Shown in pieces: positions 11,601-25,085 of a stretch of 64,000 bases of DNA; position 1 is the stretch's first letter; each line of letters begins with the position of its first letter. This stretch comes from Sipunculus nudus (lineage: Eukaryota > Annelida > Sipuncula > Golfingiida > Sipunculidae). The translations under genes were made by a program, and so were the position numbers. The notes below the pieces were generated by a model, which saw nothing but the letters and a program-made list of their open reading frames with translations, made no database searches and was not told the origin of the DNA. The stretch is taken from contig CM049320.1 in assembly GCA_026874595.1 (NCBI GenBank), positions 5,955,464-6,019,463 on the forward strand. Direction: 5' to 3'.

Positions 11601-11699
11601 TTTAGCCTACTGGTCCATATGTGGTTACTACGCCTGGAAAGGAAACGGTAAAAACTAATCTATGGTGGGTGTCCCCCCCCCCCCCCCCAAAAAAAAAAG

Positions 11700-12879
11700 A
11701 GATTATTTACTGATGCGGCGTACCTGTGAGGTAAGCCATGTGAGAGCTAACCGAACCTCATAAAGAATTGACTTCTATTCAAGTTCATATACCAGTCCAG
11801 ATACACACATTGAAAAATGTTTAATTCATTGGTACTTCACAGGACTTGCGTGTCTGGGTGACAATTTTGAATTACATAATGAAGTAAACGAATTAAGTAC
11901 AGTTATTTTACTCTGGAAGTTAAATTAAGCGGTGCGTGGCGTTTTCTCGTGCCACACGGAAGTGAGTATTCTCTATCCTTCATCCTGGTTAATTCGTTTA
12001 TCAAAGTAATCACAGCAACCACAGTTCCGGCGGCCAGCAAATGCCGCGTCCTTGGAGTTTGATAGCCGTGACATTTACTGGAACGTGCCACCTGAAACGC
12101 CAACATCACACTTGTGCCCTGGCCAGCTCCTCACAATAAAGAAGACCGAAATGTTGTTAGGAACCACTGTTTGCTTCCCAAAGTGAGATTCAAATACCAG
12201 TCAGTTTGAGTAATATTATAAAGTTACGCGCTATTCAGCCTGGTGTTTTACGCATGGTATGTTGGGAAAGCCATTATAGTGTCATATTAGAGATCAATAT
12301 TGAAAATGTTTGAAATAGTTCCGTTTTTGAATCACGATTCGTACTTTGGTGACAGCAAAGCGTTCTATGCACGTTCATGATGGACATTGAACCAATAAAA
12401 ATGGCTGAATGGAAATGTATTGCCTGGTTATTTGTATGTGCACGCGCGCGCATCAGAAGAAAATCGGATTTTTTTAAAGAAAGCAGTTGACATTACATTT
12501 GCATAGTTTTGTGAGAAGTTTCCTTGGGCAGACAATCTTTTAAACCATTTGGAGTGGCCTGGACTTTCTTGTGACGTCACCCTAGGGTAGAATTATTGGC
12601 TATATGAGTCTCCGTACTGATTGAGATTAGTTTGCTGTTATTTTGCTGTTATTTGTTGCCATTAATAATTTATAATTCTAATTTATATGTCTAGCATGAC
12701 ATCTCAGCTGTGAACAGAATGGGCTTAAAACAAATTCAATTTCATTTAATTTAAATGAAATTTTTAACTTAAACATGGCCACTGCAGCACTTTTTCCGAC
12801 ATCTAGCGAAAGAATTTAATACAGTTAAGCAGAAACTTTCAATTAAGCATATTTTTTTTTAATTTTGCTACGAGGAGGA
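11700..12879. other. intergenic, no gene seen
   Basis: No supported feature. Unrelated short frames only. Confidence 0.4.
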
Positions 12880-13125
12880 GCGTCAATACAGGGGGGGGGG
12901 GGCATTATATATCATCTCCCCCCTCATTTTATCAAGGGGAGATGGAAAGTGTAATTGCCCCCCCCCCCCCTGAAATTCAGAGAATTATATTTACATATTG
13001 GGAATGAAATAAATTAATAATTAGAGTTATTGACTTCGGTTCCATTTCTGAGTTTCTATGAAATATTACTTATCTAAACCTGATTTAGAATTAACTTATA
13101 ATGGAAACATGAAACCTAAATTATT

Positions 13126-13181
<56 letters not shown>

Positions 13182-13306
13182 GCGTGTGCATGTATGTTTA
13201 TAAGAAAGTTGCCCCAACTTTGATTCCCCTCCCATGCCTGCGAGCCATCCTCCTGCCCCCCCCCCCCCCCCCAACCTTGAAAATAAATTTATGCCACTGG
13301 CTACGA
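12880..13306 (+). repeat. Family D repeat with internal (TA)n, copy 1
   Basis: Blocks in order: GAGCGTCAATACAGGGGG, a C-rich stretch, TGGGAATGAAATAAATTAAT, GACTTCGGTTCCAT, a (TA)n tract (13126-13179), GTTGCCCCAACTTTGATTCC, CCTCCCATGCCTGCGAGCCA, a C17 run (13256-13272), then GAAAATAAATTTATGCCACT. The same order is seen at 51029-51420 (plus, with a (GT)n tract in the same place) and at 25085-24826 (minus, with (TA)n). Non-coding, about 400 bp, possibly a MITE. Confidence 0.8.
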
Positions 13307-14679
13307 GCAACTATAATGTATTTGTGAAATTATGGAAGACTAGTTATCTCAAGTGTTTGCGCATTTATTTCGCAGTTAATGTGCCACAGGATTTCATAAG
13401 TGTATGCTGTCAAAATTCTTTATTGCTTCCCTGGAGCAACCAAAATAAATGTATACAACTTAATGTCCAGTTTTACCCAAGCGTCCAAATTTGGTTATAT
13501 GTAAATGCGTTATATTTGAACATTCATCAATATTCATGTCTATATTTTCGCGTTACCTCTCGTGTTTTTATGTAAGCCTTCAAACCGTAATCTACTTAAT
13601 TACACCAATTGCAACCCCAACAAAAAAAAAAACACAAGATCTCGTGCAGATATAAGATGATTTGTGCTAATGCATGGCCTTTTTCATATGTTTATCCATC
13701 TTAATACAGTAATGATTACAAAGACCATTAAACCTTAGAACACATTAATTTCTCATTACACCCCCAAAATATTCGTAAGTCATTTTGTTATTTTTCGATG
13801 ATAATTGTTTCAAACAAATGACAATGAAGAACACCTAAATTAAAATTTAATAACAGAGCTTTCTATAAAGGACCATCACAGCAAACAACAAAGATACATG
13901 ACAAAACAGGAAAATTGTGGAGAAGACATAAAGATATGTTTAAACTGTGTCGTATTAATTAATTTTTAAAGCTGCTATAAGCCATGTATACTCATTTACA
14001 AAAAAAGACAAAAGTTTAAAAACAAGTTTGAAATGTTTCCCAATACACAATGTTAGTGGATTTTGGATAGCTGTTCTACGTAACTCTTCATCTGACAATC
14101 TTTTTTTTAAATCAGCTTTCTCCGTGCTAGTCTCATATTTTAGATTTAGCCGTCTGGATTAATCTAGTTGATATATTTTGTGGACCAAGAGCAAACGACC
14201 ACATGCCATGAAACTGGAAATGAATATTAAGCAGGTTCTTATTCAATTTCATGACACGAAATTTAGATTGATGAGAGAAAATATTATTGAATAAGAAGAA
14301 ATATCTTTTTACAGGGCAAATATTGATAAGTCCATAGGTCAAATGACATTATTGTTAAAATGTTATGTATTTCATTGTTCCGTGGAACAGCAGCTAGAAA
14401 TTATTTTTTTTTTCAAAGTGAGTACGCCAATTTGGCAAAATTGAATCATAACCATTGTAGACCGGTTGTTACGGACACTGGGCCATAATATTGTATAACT
14501 ACAGGTTTGGGACCATGAAGGTCTTCAATGTGGGCCCCGCGATTGCCCGTTACTGAAAATAGTAGACCTGTGGCCATATTTTATATCATATTGGTCTGAA
14601 ATATATCACCACAAGTAATCTAAAAGGGACCAATCTTCAAATAAAGCATGACAATATTTAAAAACATATTATGAAAGAC
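13307..14679. other. intergenic, no gene seen
   Basis: AT-rich. The 113-codon frame starting inside the C run at 13234 has no recognisable content beyond the repeat. No other support. Confidence 0.4.
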
Positions 14680-14960
14680 TTTTAAAATATTTGCCTGGCA
14701 GCCATGTTCAATTTAACAGGATAATTCATGCGAAAAAAAATCACTGATTGTACTCTTGTGGCCATTTTGGAATTCGGACTGGTTTGTTATTCGAAAGGCC
14801 TAAAGCCCTCATATCCATCAATCATTCTTTGAGAAAGATCAAATGTATTCTGTTTGAGATAATGCCCGCGAAAGAAAGTGTCACTGATGGACGGACGCCG
14901 TCACGGCACGACGGACAGACGGACAAAACGATCACTTTAGAGCACAGCTTTTCATGCGGA
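14680..14960 (+). repeat. Family F-like repeat (GACGG tail)
   Basis: TTTGCCTGGCAGCCATGTT, GTGGCCATTTTGGAATTCGG and a GAGAAAGATCAAATG region lead into GATGGACGGACGCCG and ACGACGGACAGACGGAC (14886-14925). The GACGGAC terminal block is shared with 3195-3232 and, inverted, with 41960-41990. Confidence 0.5.
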
Positions 14961-16674
14961 ACTCTAATAATTAAAACTGTACATGAAAAATAATTTATTA
15001 GCAGGACTGCTCCCTTTCTTTATCATGCCAATTCAGTTCCGTCATGTAAACGGTATTAACCTAAAGTGGAAGGTCATAATTTGTACCGAGATTAGGTATG
15101 GAATGGTATTTTCACTTGCAATGTTGATAAAGTTGAGTTGTATATTCTGCTAAATATTACAGAATACCGTGTAAAAAACAACTTCTAAAAGAAAGCCTGT
15201 TGCCATATCTGAATAAAATTGCATGTCAACTAAAATCAATATAAGTGACAGGACAACAAATATTTGGCCCTCTTCTCTCTATTTGGTCCAAAGTTTAGTG
15301 ATCCGACCCAGCCGGACCATCCCATCCCTGTTCACCTAGCTAATACGGTTGCCATGGAAATACAGAATGATTTGTTAGGACCCTTTATGTCGTTACAGTT
15401 GATATGAGAATAACCGACATCACCGTACCCATTTTGTTAATCATCTCACAGTTTAAATAAAATATTTCCCCTGAAACCCAAAGTATTAGACTACTGAAAG
15501 ATCTGACCTGGACAGAATTTAGCAATTTATTTTTAACAGCTTACGGTTTGATGCATTTAAAACGGTCGTATTAATGTGAATTAATGAATCATTTATACTT
15601 TCTATTTCACAAGTTCATTCAAGACATCAAAGCAGACTTCAGGAGGAAATTTAATGTTAAAAGGTCATGATTTAAAATCAATCGTTTACTTCAACAAACG
15701 ACAATTAAACGCAGGTTAATCTATAAACTTTCAGTCATTCTACCCAAAATTACTCAACCAAACGACAATTTAACGTTAATCCAACCAACATGGCTTCGTG
15801 TACTGACTAAATGCATGATTACGCATGCGTGGTTCAAAAGCAATGAGCACAATTTCTTCACCGTCGACGTCGCATGGAGTTATTAAGTTTAATATGACCG
15901 AATTTATTTTCAACTAATGCAAATTAGAAAAAAAAAATTTCAACTTTCAAGAATTTAGACCTGTTTTTTTTTTCTCAGAGGGATCGATAAAGCCATATAA
16001 ATATAAAACTGTCACAGGCGGTTTCCAAGAATCCTTGAGAATGCCACCAGCTCGTCGGTAATGAGGCTAATTATCCAAGCCTTCAGGCGAATTTCTACCA
16101 ACGTCGTAAGAGATATCCTTTACTTGAGAATGCCATGTGCCCACGGGTAGACATTTTCCTTGAGGTTTAGACGTATCCTCTTCTCATATTCTCGTTCTTA
16201 CCTCCACAAATGTGGACATAGGTTAAGTTTTCACACTCCATGTTAGTCTTTTGTCTGTCTGTCTCCCTTATTGTTTGACTGTCTCTGTGCCGGTCTGTCC
16301 ACCTACCAGTTTACAATATTTGGTCAATTTTGTTCAGGTTAGAAGCACTGGTTTTATCCAACATTTTAAAATTTAAATTTAATTGTCTATTGCGGAATTC
16401 TAGCAGATAGGCTGCACATGGAAGGAATTTACCAGAGGAGTTCATTTATGGGGTTCAAGATGCGGCACAAGAGAGACGCGAAATTATGGGGAGGCATTTT
16501 GGTGTAAAAACCCAAACGTTGTAATGGTAGAATCTGTGATAGTTTGAAACAATAATCTGTTACTCCCGGCCATTTTTGTGCGGAATTAAGCGTGTATCTT
16601 CATATTTCCAAACGTGTTTGTCAGGCCGATATGCACTAAATACAAAGTATATCAGAGTGAATAATCAGTGATGT
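14961..16674. other. intergenic, no gene seen
   Basis: Nothing recognised. Small imperfect repeats of CTTGAGAATGCCA occur near 16033 and 16123. Confidence 0.4.
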
Positions 16675-17120
16675 AGTCGAGTCCACACGATCCGAGTCCA
16701 GGCCACTCGAGTCGAGTTTCGGGTCCGGGTCCTTGAGGTTCTAGTCAAAGTCCACCTCCTTCGAATCCGAGTCATTTTGAACCTGAGTCCAAGTCAGAGT
16801 CAGAGTCCAATACAAATATTCTTATTAAGAGACATTTAAAAAGGATATTTGAGATAACCATGCACATTTTATGTCAGTTTAAATAAAAATGCCCAAACTT
16901 ATATGTTTAATTAAGTTAAGCCCCTGGTACACAGCTAAAATACTGTATGTATAGTCTCATTTGTTGTAATATTCTGTAAGTAGTACAGTTGTTTTATAGT
17001 TGTCTTTTCTACTCGACTCGAGATGGATTCGGTCTGATATCTCCAGTGCTTACCCCCGAGTCCGAGTGCAAGTCCAGTGCCCTCGAGTCCAAGTTCGAGT
17101 CCCGAGTCTTAGGAAAGTGT
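16675..17120. repeat. Degenerate GAGTCC hexamer arrays
   Basis: Two blocks (about 16675-16815 and 17010-17110) consist largely of GAGTCC/GAGTCG-type hexamers with point changes, separated by about 190 bp of AT-rich sequence. The frames crossing them (from 16989 and 17000) are repeat artefacts. Confidence 0.75.
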
Positions 17121-20100
17121 CCTACGTCACACAGAGAGGTCATATTGATATACGTAAAAACAAAGCAGGTGACACTTTTTCTGCATTTAAGACTTAGTTT
17201 GGTATCTGCTAATGATACAAAATGGAAACGTTTACTAAAAGCTCCATTTTAATCACGTTTTATAGGAGAAATTAGGTTGTGGAAGACTCATATGTGTTAA
17301 ACGTTATCCAACAAAAAAGTTCTTATATTAGGGAGAGCGATGACAACGAAGATTTATTTTCAACTATATATGTCATTTATTACTGGAACACTTCACGTTG
17401 ATGGAGAGAACGTTCAAAAGAAGACTGAATAAAACACCAACATAAATGATTCAATGATATTGAAAAGGCTGCCTAAGGAAATTTGTCCTCTGAAATCAAT
17501 GGTCTCTTCGGCCAGATGGTCAAGTGACAACAAGCTTTACTCAAGTATACAAAGTTGCAGATATTCGAGTCCTATTAAGGAGTGTTTTATTTCAACCAGA
17601 AGTGGCCTATCGCCCCGGGCCTGATCAATTGTAACCACCTAAGAAACCAATAAGGCTGACTAGCCCGAAACTAGAAGTCGAGATTTTCCCTGAAAAGTCT
17701 AATCTGTTTGAAGGCAATGGGGGGGGGGGGTGGGGGGGAGTCATGTGCGGGACTAGTTCAGAACTGGACGTTGACGGCCGAACCCGTCAGCGTCTAGCCG
17801 TAGTAAGCCTCAACTGGAGTCGTGACACGAGTCATGCGCGGGAAAGCACATCAACAATCATCCATCCTATTGCCACAATACAGTCGACCTTGGTAATCTC
17901 TACAGTCATCTACAAGTGATGGATTAACACAAAAGAATAGATGTGAGCTTTCAAAAAAAAGTGTAAATTCATCTCTATGGAAACTTGTTAATTGTTGTGT
18001 CGCCTACAAGTTGGGTATTGTCCAGTAATCCGTCCAAGACATGCTTGTGTACATGTCAGAAATTCAACAAACATGCAGGCTAGATCTTACGACTTGCATA
18101 GTTTACTTAAAGTGACACTTTACTTGAAGTCCATGAGACGCCTTCAGAACTGTTGAAAATATATGCATTCTCATTACGCCTAATGGTGGCCCTCCATACA
18201 AGATGTGTCGGCACTCTGACGCTAGACTCTGGAGACTCTTAACTGTCTGAGGACCGAAATAACGCTATTCAGTGTCCAGCATGAAAGTGACGCATAATGT
18301 TTTACCGGCCGTCAGATAAGGCCGGTGGTTGTAAAAAATATGTTCAGAAGTAGTAATCGGCAGGAGTTATAAACTGATAAGAAAAGGAGCTACTTTGCTT
18401 TAATTGACGAATAAAGTACCTCCTGTCAAAATCAGTCGCATATACTGGGGCTAGTTTTTCATTTTGTAGCTGGCAATTGTAGCAACAAGTTCTTAAAGTG
18501 AGAAATATCAGCGCATATCCATCACTCTAGACTTAACATGGAATCGTTAAAATATGTTTTAAGACCCATGTAGCTAAACTGTTGCCTCGGTAAATGCTGC
18601 AACAATCCTCATCTGTAACCATTATGAGGTGCGATTATGCCTGAATTCGGCATCAACTTCGGCAATACTTCCTACTTCCCCTTGCAGCATTGCAAATCAT
18701 ACCACTTGCCGCATTCGAAAAACGAATATTGTGTGAAACACGAAAAGTGTCGTTAGCCAATTTATCTGAGTTATATTCTGCGTGGGCTTAACAGGTGAAA
18801 TGAAGATTCATTTTACGACAACCGAAAACTTGTTTAAAATGAAAACAATAAATGGAATTATGCGACATCGGCTTCACATTAATTTACTAGGAAAAAATGT
18901 GGAAGAACATAATTACTTTTTATTACTGGCCCGGCCAACAGCACGTTTTATTTGTTTTTGTTTTAATGACACAGGAATGGTTGGTGAAACTGGTTTCTCT
19001 AAATAAGGAATTTCTTCGTCTGAAACCATTACACAAGAAATAATACAGTAAAAAAATTTATTTGAAACCTAAATGTAGAACGAGTGTCGTACTTATCCTT
19101 TACAATTTCCTTTTACTTCAATAACACACTCTGATTTGTAGAAATATAATTTTAATTACCTAATTAATTTGTTGTTTCCTGCCATGATAAAAATAACTTT
19201 ATGAGAATATGTGATTATTAAATTTACAAGGCGTTTACGCAGTTGAATTTGTTTGGATTGATACACTTGTTTTATTGCTTCCTTCATATAATGACACTAA
19301 GGGTTAGTAATCAATACTGCTTTTTTGTTGCACTGAGTTTTTTAAGTATTATATAACACTTTAATTTAAAAAACACGTAAGCTTATAGGTGCAACGTTTG
19401 TGTTGTATTATTATAATAAACATATATTTGATTACGACCCGGCCTAAGCTGATGCCCAATAAATATTCATAGTTTTTTTTAATCAATTTCCTGGCCGTTC
19501 CTTTGTCCATCTGTACTCCACACATTAGTTCTCGCGCATTGTCTCAAGAACCTATGAGATAACGTGAGCTATATCCAGTGTGGCCGCCGGCTACTGTTCT
19601 TGGATTTATTTCAGGCGGGTTAGTTCAAGAACTGTTCAAGCATTTGCCGTGAAACCTTTACTGAAGATTCTCCGTAAAGAAAGGGTGTGCGGTATTGCAC
19701 TTCAGACCCATCAGAATTCCACCATTGCCGTCAGCCGGCGATCCCAGATTTCCTTGCGCATTTTATAACTAAGAAGCCGTGCACTTTGTAAATTTAAGAT
19801 CAGCCAGTCAGTCCTACTATATTATCCAGAGTGATATTCCATTTATAGTTTTTCTTTGTATTTGATTTATTTTAATTTGTCCTTTAAAGAAGCAAGACTA
19901 TATGAGATATTTTTATAAACGTCACTGAAATAGACCAACTGAATGTAAACAAGGTTTATATTACAAATGTTTCTCCGAGTACTGTCAGCAAACTGTAATT
20001 TAATAATTATTGTTGTCTGTTTATTGTGTTAAATAAAATGACACTGTAAATAATTACAAGTTGTCTTATATTTTCCATGATACAAAATTTATAACAAATA

Positions 20101-21860
20101 ATCTATAGATATAATCGATTTCAGAAACAGGGTATATCAGATCAGATTTAGGTGATCAGGTATGACAGAAACTCGTTATAAATAGTTGGTGCATGTAAGC
20201 GGATGTATTTAGGCTCTATCTACTGCACTCTAGCTGAGAGTAATACAGACAAGTCTTTGAATGAGATATCAGATTTCTGTATGTTAATGTTTAAAAAGGT
20301 GCACTTGTTGCTGAGTATCTGTTCACGCAAAAAGTCACTACAAACTGAAGGTTAAGATACAGCAAGACTGCGATCAATAAAATAAAGCACACGTACCCAG
20401 CACGCAGCCAGACAGAGTGGTGATAAATAGAATACAGCTGGTACTCCAGTATGAAGATACAGACCAATAATCCATAAAACAGTCTATACGGCAAGAAGTC
20501 ATTGAAATGGCAGATGGTCATGTGACCTTAATTTGATCATGTGACTTTAAGCCGGCCCTGCTCCAACGGCTCTGTCGCTGAATGCTTTACTACTAAACTG
20601 CAGATTTGATATTACGTCTTTATATTGCATTCGTTTTGTTTTGTGACTGTTCAGATACCGCACATAATCGGAAAAGGGATACAGTTACAGAGATATGGAC
20701 GTTTTGGATGTGGATCAAAAGTGTTTTATAGACAGCAATTTCAAGCGATGACCTGTCACGTGAATGCTGTCGGTTTCTCGTTATTGCCGTTTATATGTAG
20801 CCAAGTAACATCCAGCTGCCACATTTCAAAGTAATGCATAAACTTCTTGCGCCTTTGGAAATTCTTTAGATAGGTATGACTTTTCATACTTTGAAACATG
20901 TTTTTTCCAGCAATATGCCTGGGGTGCCTGTCTATTTTTCGAATATAGCATTCAAAGATTATTAGACAATTAGATACTGAATTAAATGATTATCTTATAT
21001 GTAATTTCAAATTTAAAACTTATTTTTTTACTTTATTTCTTATGTCAACTATTTCAACAATGATTTAATTTTTTATAATAAATGGTCCTCTGCTTTGAAA
21101 ATAAGAAGTTATCCAACCCAAACAGTCAATGAAAGGCCATTTAAACTTATACATTGTAATATAATTATATAATATAAAATGTGCGCAAAACATAATGTTT
21201 TTACCGCTTAAGTTAAGCTTATGTATTGTTCCGTATACGTTCCGTGACTTCTTTGTGTGTCAATATTGATGCTTGTACACGATTGATGTTGCAAAAATAA
21301 CACGCGTGTTTTGAAAGTCAAGTACGCTGACTTCTAACAATGTTTTATAAACTTAAATCATCGTGAATTGCATAATAGCTGTGGAACGTTCAGTGTTCCG
21401 GCGTATAATAACTTGGTGGATGGACTTTGTGGTAGTATTAACAAGAGAGTACGGTTAATTGCAAGCGGTTCTGCAGGAAACTCTTTTAAACAAGTAGGCA
21501 GTAGGGAGTGGCCGTCATCCTGCCCGCCGAGAGGAGGCGTATGTTCAACCTTCATTTCACCCCACCATCTGTGCCATATGTACAATAAATGTAAAATAAA
21601 TATAATTTAAAAAATGAGAAACCATTGTCAGGTTGTTTCTGTGTTTGTTCATTAAACATCCAATGAATTATAGGAAGGTTGAAAAATGAATACATTAATT
21701 CCGATTAAGGATATGACATTTTTTGTGCTTGTCCGCTTGGTCACTGTAAATGTTTTTTTATATTTTCAATCAGACTTGAAGAAAATGGTGATGATCGTTT
21801 TTCTTAATTATGCTTATTCATGTTTCCTGCGTATGGATGATAGTTGATATCTTTATTTTT
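17121..21860. other. intergenic, no gene seen
   Basis: Long gene-free stretch. It contains a G12-T-G7 run at 17719-17738 and a short GC hairpin (CCGGCC ... GGCCGG) near 18305-18326. Short frames such as 19580-19768 and 20291-20521 (minus, hydrophobic) have no family match or splice support. Confidence 0.4.
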
Positions 21861-22200
21861 ATACTACTATATATTCAAACAATTATTGCATATAAAAATA
21901 CATCACAATATATTCAAATAATTATTTTATGAAATTATATAAAATACAAAATATTTGAATATTACTATTATATAAAACTATGTATCATCATGTATTGAAT
22001 AATCATATATAATTTTATATCTTAAGGTTCTACATAAGGTCCTATATATATATATATACATATAATATGATGTTTATCAATTATAATTATATCAAATGAT
22101 TATATATTATTTTAATAAATAACATTTTATACTTAAATAATAATTAGATATAATTATGTTTTAGTATAATTGTTATATATGAATATACATGTAAACTGCT
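21861..22200. repeat. Extremely AT-rich fold-back region
   Basis: About 340 bp almost free of G and C, with inverted repeats such as ATATTCAAATA paired with TATTTGAATAT near 21910-21960. Strong local strand-separation and hairpin potential. No gene. Confidence 0.6.
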
Positions 22201-24139
22201 GAGCATTTGTTCTCTATACACAAAATGGACAGAAAAAAATCCGTATTCAGTGATATGTCGGTAAAAATAAACTGAGCTACATTGTTCAGAAAAAGCAATC
22301 AGGCAAGGTTAGAGCATGGAGTTTTCAGACCGTAAACTCCTTGGTTAGAGTGATAAATAAAATATATCACTTTCAAATAAATACATATAATACATAATGG
22401 AGATGTGGCAGAACGGCTATGTGGCCATGGAACCATAAGATGATCACGTGATGTAAAGGTCTTCGACAAAGCGACTCCCTGGAGGCCGCTGAATTATTGG
22501 AAAGTTTCATATTTGATATTAGATCTTGATACTTTTTTTTCATATATTCCGTTGGCGTGATGTTCATGTATAGAACAAAACGAATGAAAATATAAAGTTC
22601 CATAACAGATACGTCTTGGATGTAGATCATAAATGCAATATAGATAGTAATAACCATTGACAGTTGGACTGCAATTATTTTTCATCCAAGCCGTGTCCAT
22701 TCATCCTTATATCCTACAAGGGCCTCATCTTTTGCCGAGAACGTATCCGCTACTTTTTATTCGCTCCATTTCTGTCCTTACTTTAATGCCCGTTGGAATA
22801 TCAGTATTTTCTGCCTGGAATAACAGCATGCTTCTCTGCCTGTCAGACCAGTCAAACTCATGTTGTGTTATCATCAATGATATGAATCTGTCTAATTTTG
22901 GAATTTGAATATTCAGGTATGCATTAATTTAATTTTAGCATGACAAAGTCTTTGAGCTAACAGATAAAATATGTGGAATTGTCACCATTATATTACAAAT
23001 ATTGCCGCAAGTCACTTTCTCCAGGAGAAACTGCTAAGCTGCAGAAATAAACATTTCAATTTCATAAAGTCACCTAATTTTTTTCGCAATTCTCACATGT
23101 ATTGCTGAAACATTCTGAATTACCATAAACAAAAACATTAATAGTCACACATTTGCTAAAAAGATGCGTATATGGGCGAAAAACTGCTTCAGATCCCGTG
23201 TTTGTACTTTAAAACCTGTTTATGGCTCTGTGTTTGTATTTTGAAAATATCTTACATTTCTCCACAAAAGCTGACAAGAAATTACTTATAGAGCAGGTAA
23301 AATGTGTTTTTATTCATCACAAGGTTATTTTTATTTTCAATATTGCCACAGAATGATAAAATGTTGCTTTCAAACTTGGAATATCCCAGGAGGATTACAT
23401 CTTTAAAGAAAAAGGATGTTCAGAATTTTTTTTGAAAATTTGTAAAAGGGCGAGTGCAAATGAAACTGCATGTGGCTGTTTATGGAAGCATATCCGGAAA
23501 GGCTTTATATCACTACAAATATCTATCGTCATACATCCCAAGCCTGAATAGATGTCTCAACTTCGTGCTATAGATAGTGATTCTCAGGTCCAGGATAGAG
23601 GAGTTATCGATAGAATGCATGGTATAAATGGATGTTCTTTTTTTCTTTGCGAATATATTACTGAATGCGCATATTATATATTTATTAAAGAACATAATTT
23701 AAAACTAAATGGTTAGGTGTATATATGATGACATTTTCTTTATAAAAAACTTGAATTACATGAATTACATTTAACGACGGGACAGAGATTCACGCACATT
23801 TTAGTCATTTATATTAAGCAAATGTAAGACAAATTCTATTGTTGTTAATATCAATTGTCTTAATTAAATTGAAGATACAGCACAAGGAACACGGTAATAT
23901 TCCTGATGATGCCCAAGTTGGCATCTTCTTGATATATGATCTATCGACCACCCTTTATCATACTATGTAACATTATGCAAAAAAATGTAATTTTACCTAA
24001 TGTCACACCCATGGATTGTATCTCCCTTACTACTGGCATATTTGCCAACAAAACAATTGTATGAGTCTATTCACATGAGACTACTTTGAACTTATGGAGT
24101 ATGTTACGAGTTTGCTACGCGCCATTCCGCGTTGCCCAG
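22201..24139. other. intergenic, no gene seen
   Basis: No supported feature. Frames at 22373-22908 on both strands overlap and are not recognisable. Confidence 0.4.
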
Positions 24140-24166
24140 AAATCCCGAGTATTTTACTCGGGATTT
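24140..24166. other. Perfect 11-bp hairpin
   Basis: AAATCCCGAGT (24140-24150), loop ATTTT, ACTCGGGATTT (24156-24166). The surrounding 200 bp also contains several further ACGAGT/ACTCG words (24106-24275) and is more GC-rich than its flanks, suggesting an inserted element. Confidence 0.8.
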
Positions 24167-24825
24167 GGCACGAGTTAACACGAGTCAGCCGAGCTTTCCC
24201 CGATTTGTTTAACGAGTTTCACATGCAAGAGTTATGCCGACTGATCTCGTGGCTGCGCTCGGTATCTAACTCGCCATCGTATGGAAGAGACTTTACACCA
24301 CGACGTAAATAATGGACAAGAAAAAGCAAATAATGTTCTCGACGCCAACTGCAAGTTCGCTGCATGCGGGGATACATTTCATGATTGACTGGTGGGAGGC
24401 ATAATACATACAGCCATAAATGCATCATTTATAGCTCGAATAAAGGCAAACATTTTCTGTACGCGAAATGCCATATCCATCCAGGAGACTTATATCAGAA
24501 ATATTAATATACTCCGGGGACCTGATATTTCTATGCTTAGCACATAAACAATTTTTTTTACCTCAGGCGGGAAGGTCCTCCACGTTTGCTTGTTTATTTG
24601 TACCTCCATTTTAGTTTATTTCAAATGTATTGAGCGTGCCTTTACCAAAGCATGTTGAATGTCGACAATTCAATTTAGGATCGCCCTTTACTCAAGGTAA
24701 CTTACTAAATATTGAGTTAAAACTTTTATACAGTGGAACCTCTCCTAGTGGCTGTAACTTATGAGGACATTCATGACTTGTTCTGTAGGTCGTAAATGTT
24801 TCATATCGCGAGGGCATCGTTTTCT

Positions 24826-24862
24826 TCAAGGGTGGGGGGTTGTTCAGGGATGTAGATTGGGG

Positions 24863-24895
<33 letters not shown>

Positions 24896-25085
24896 CAATA
24901 TATGATGTATGGCCGAGGTCAATTAAAAATTATTAATAACCCATCTGTCAATGATGCTCTATTGATATCCAATATATAAATATGAATATTCCATGAAGAT
25001 TGGTGTTCAAATTGATAACCCCCTCCCCCTCCCACCTTCTTTCTAAAAAGTGGGGGGATATATACCCCGTCTCCCTATATTGTTG
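24826..25085 (-). repeat. Family D repeat with internal (TA)n, copy 2
   Basis: Minus-strand order: a GGGGTATATATCCCCCC region, CACTTTTTAGAAAG, a TTGGATATCAATAG region, (TA)n (24867-24894), TTTGCCCCAATCTACATCCC, TGAACAACCCCCCACCC, GAAGAAAACGATGCCC. This matches the block order of 12880-13306 and 51029-51420, although individual blocks are diverged. Confidence 0.6.

Noticed and set aside
20291-20521. 76-codon hydrophobic minus-strand frame that might be a membrane protein exon
   Set aside because: AT-rich antisense translation readily gives hydrophobic frames; no splice partners or family match.
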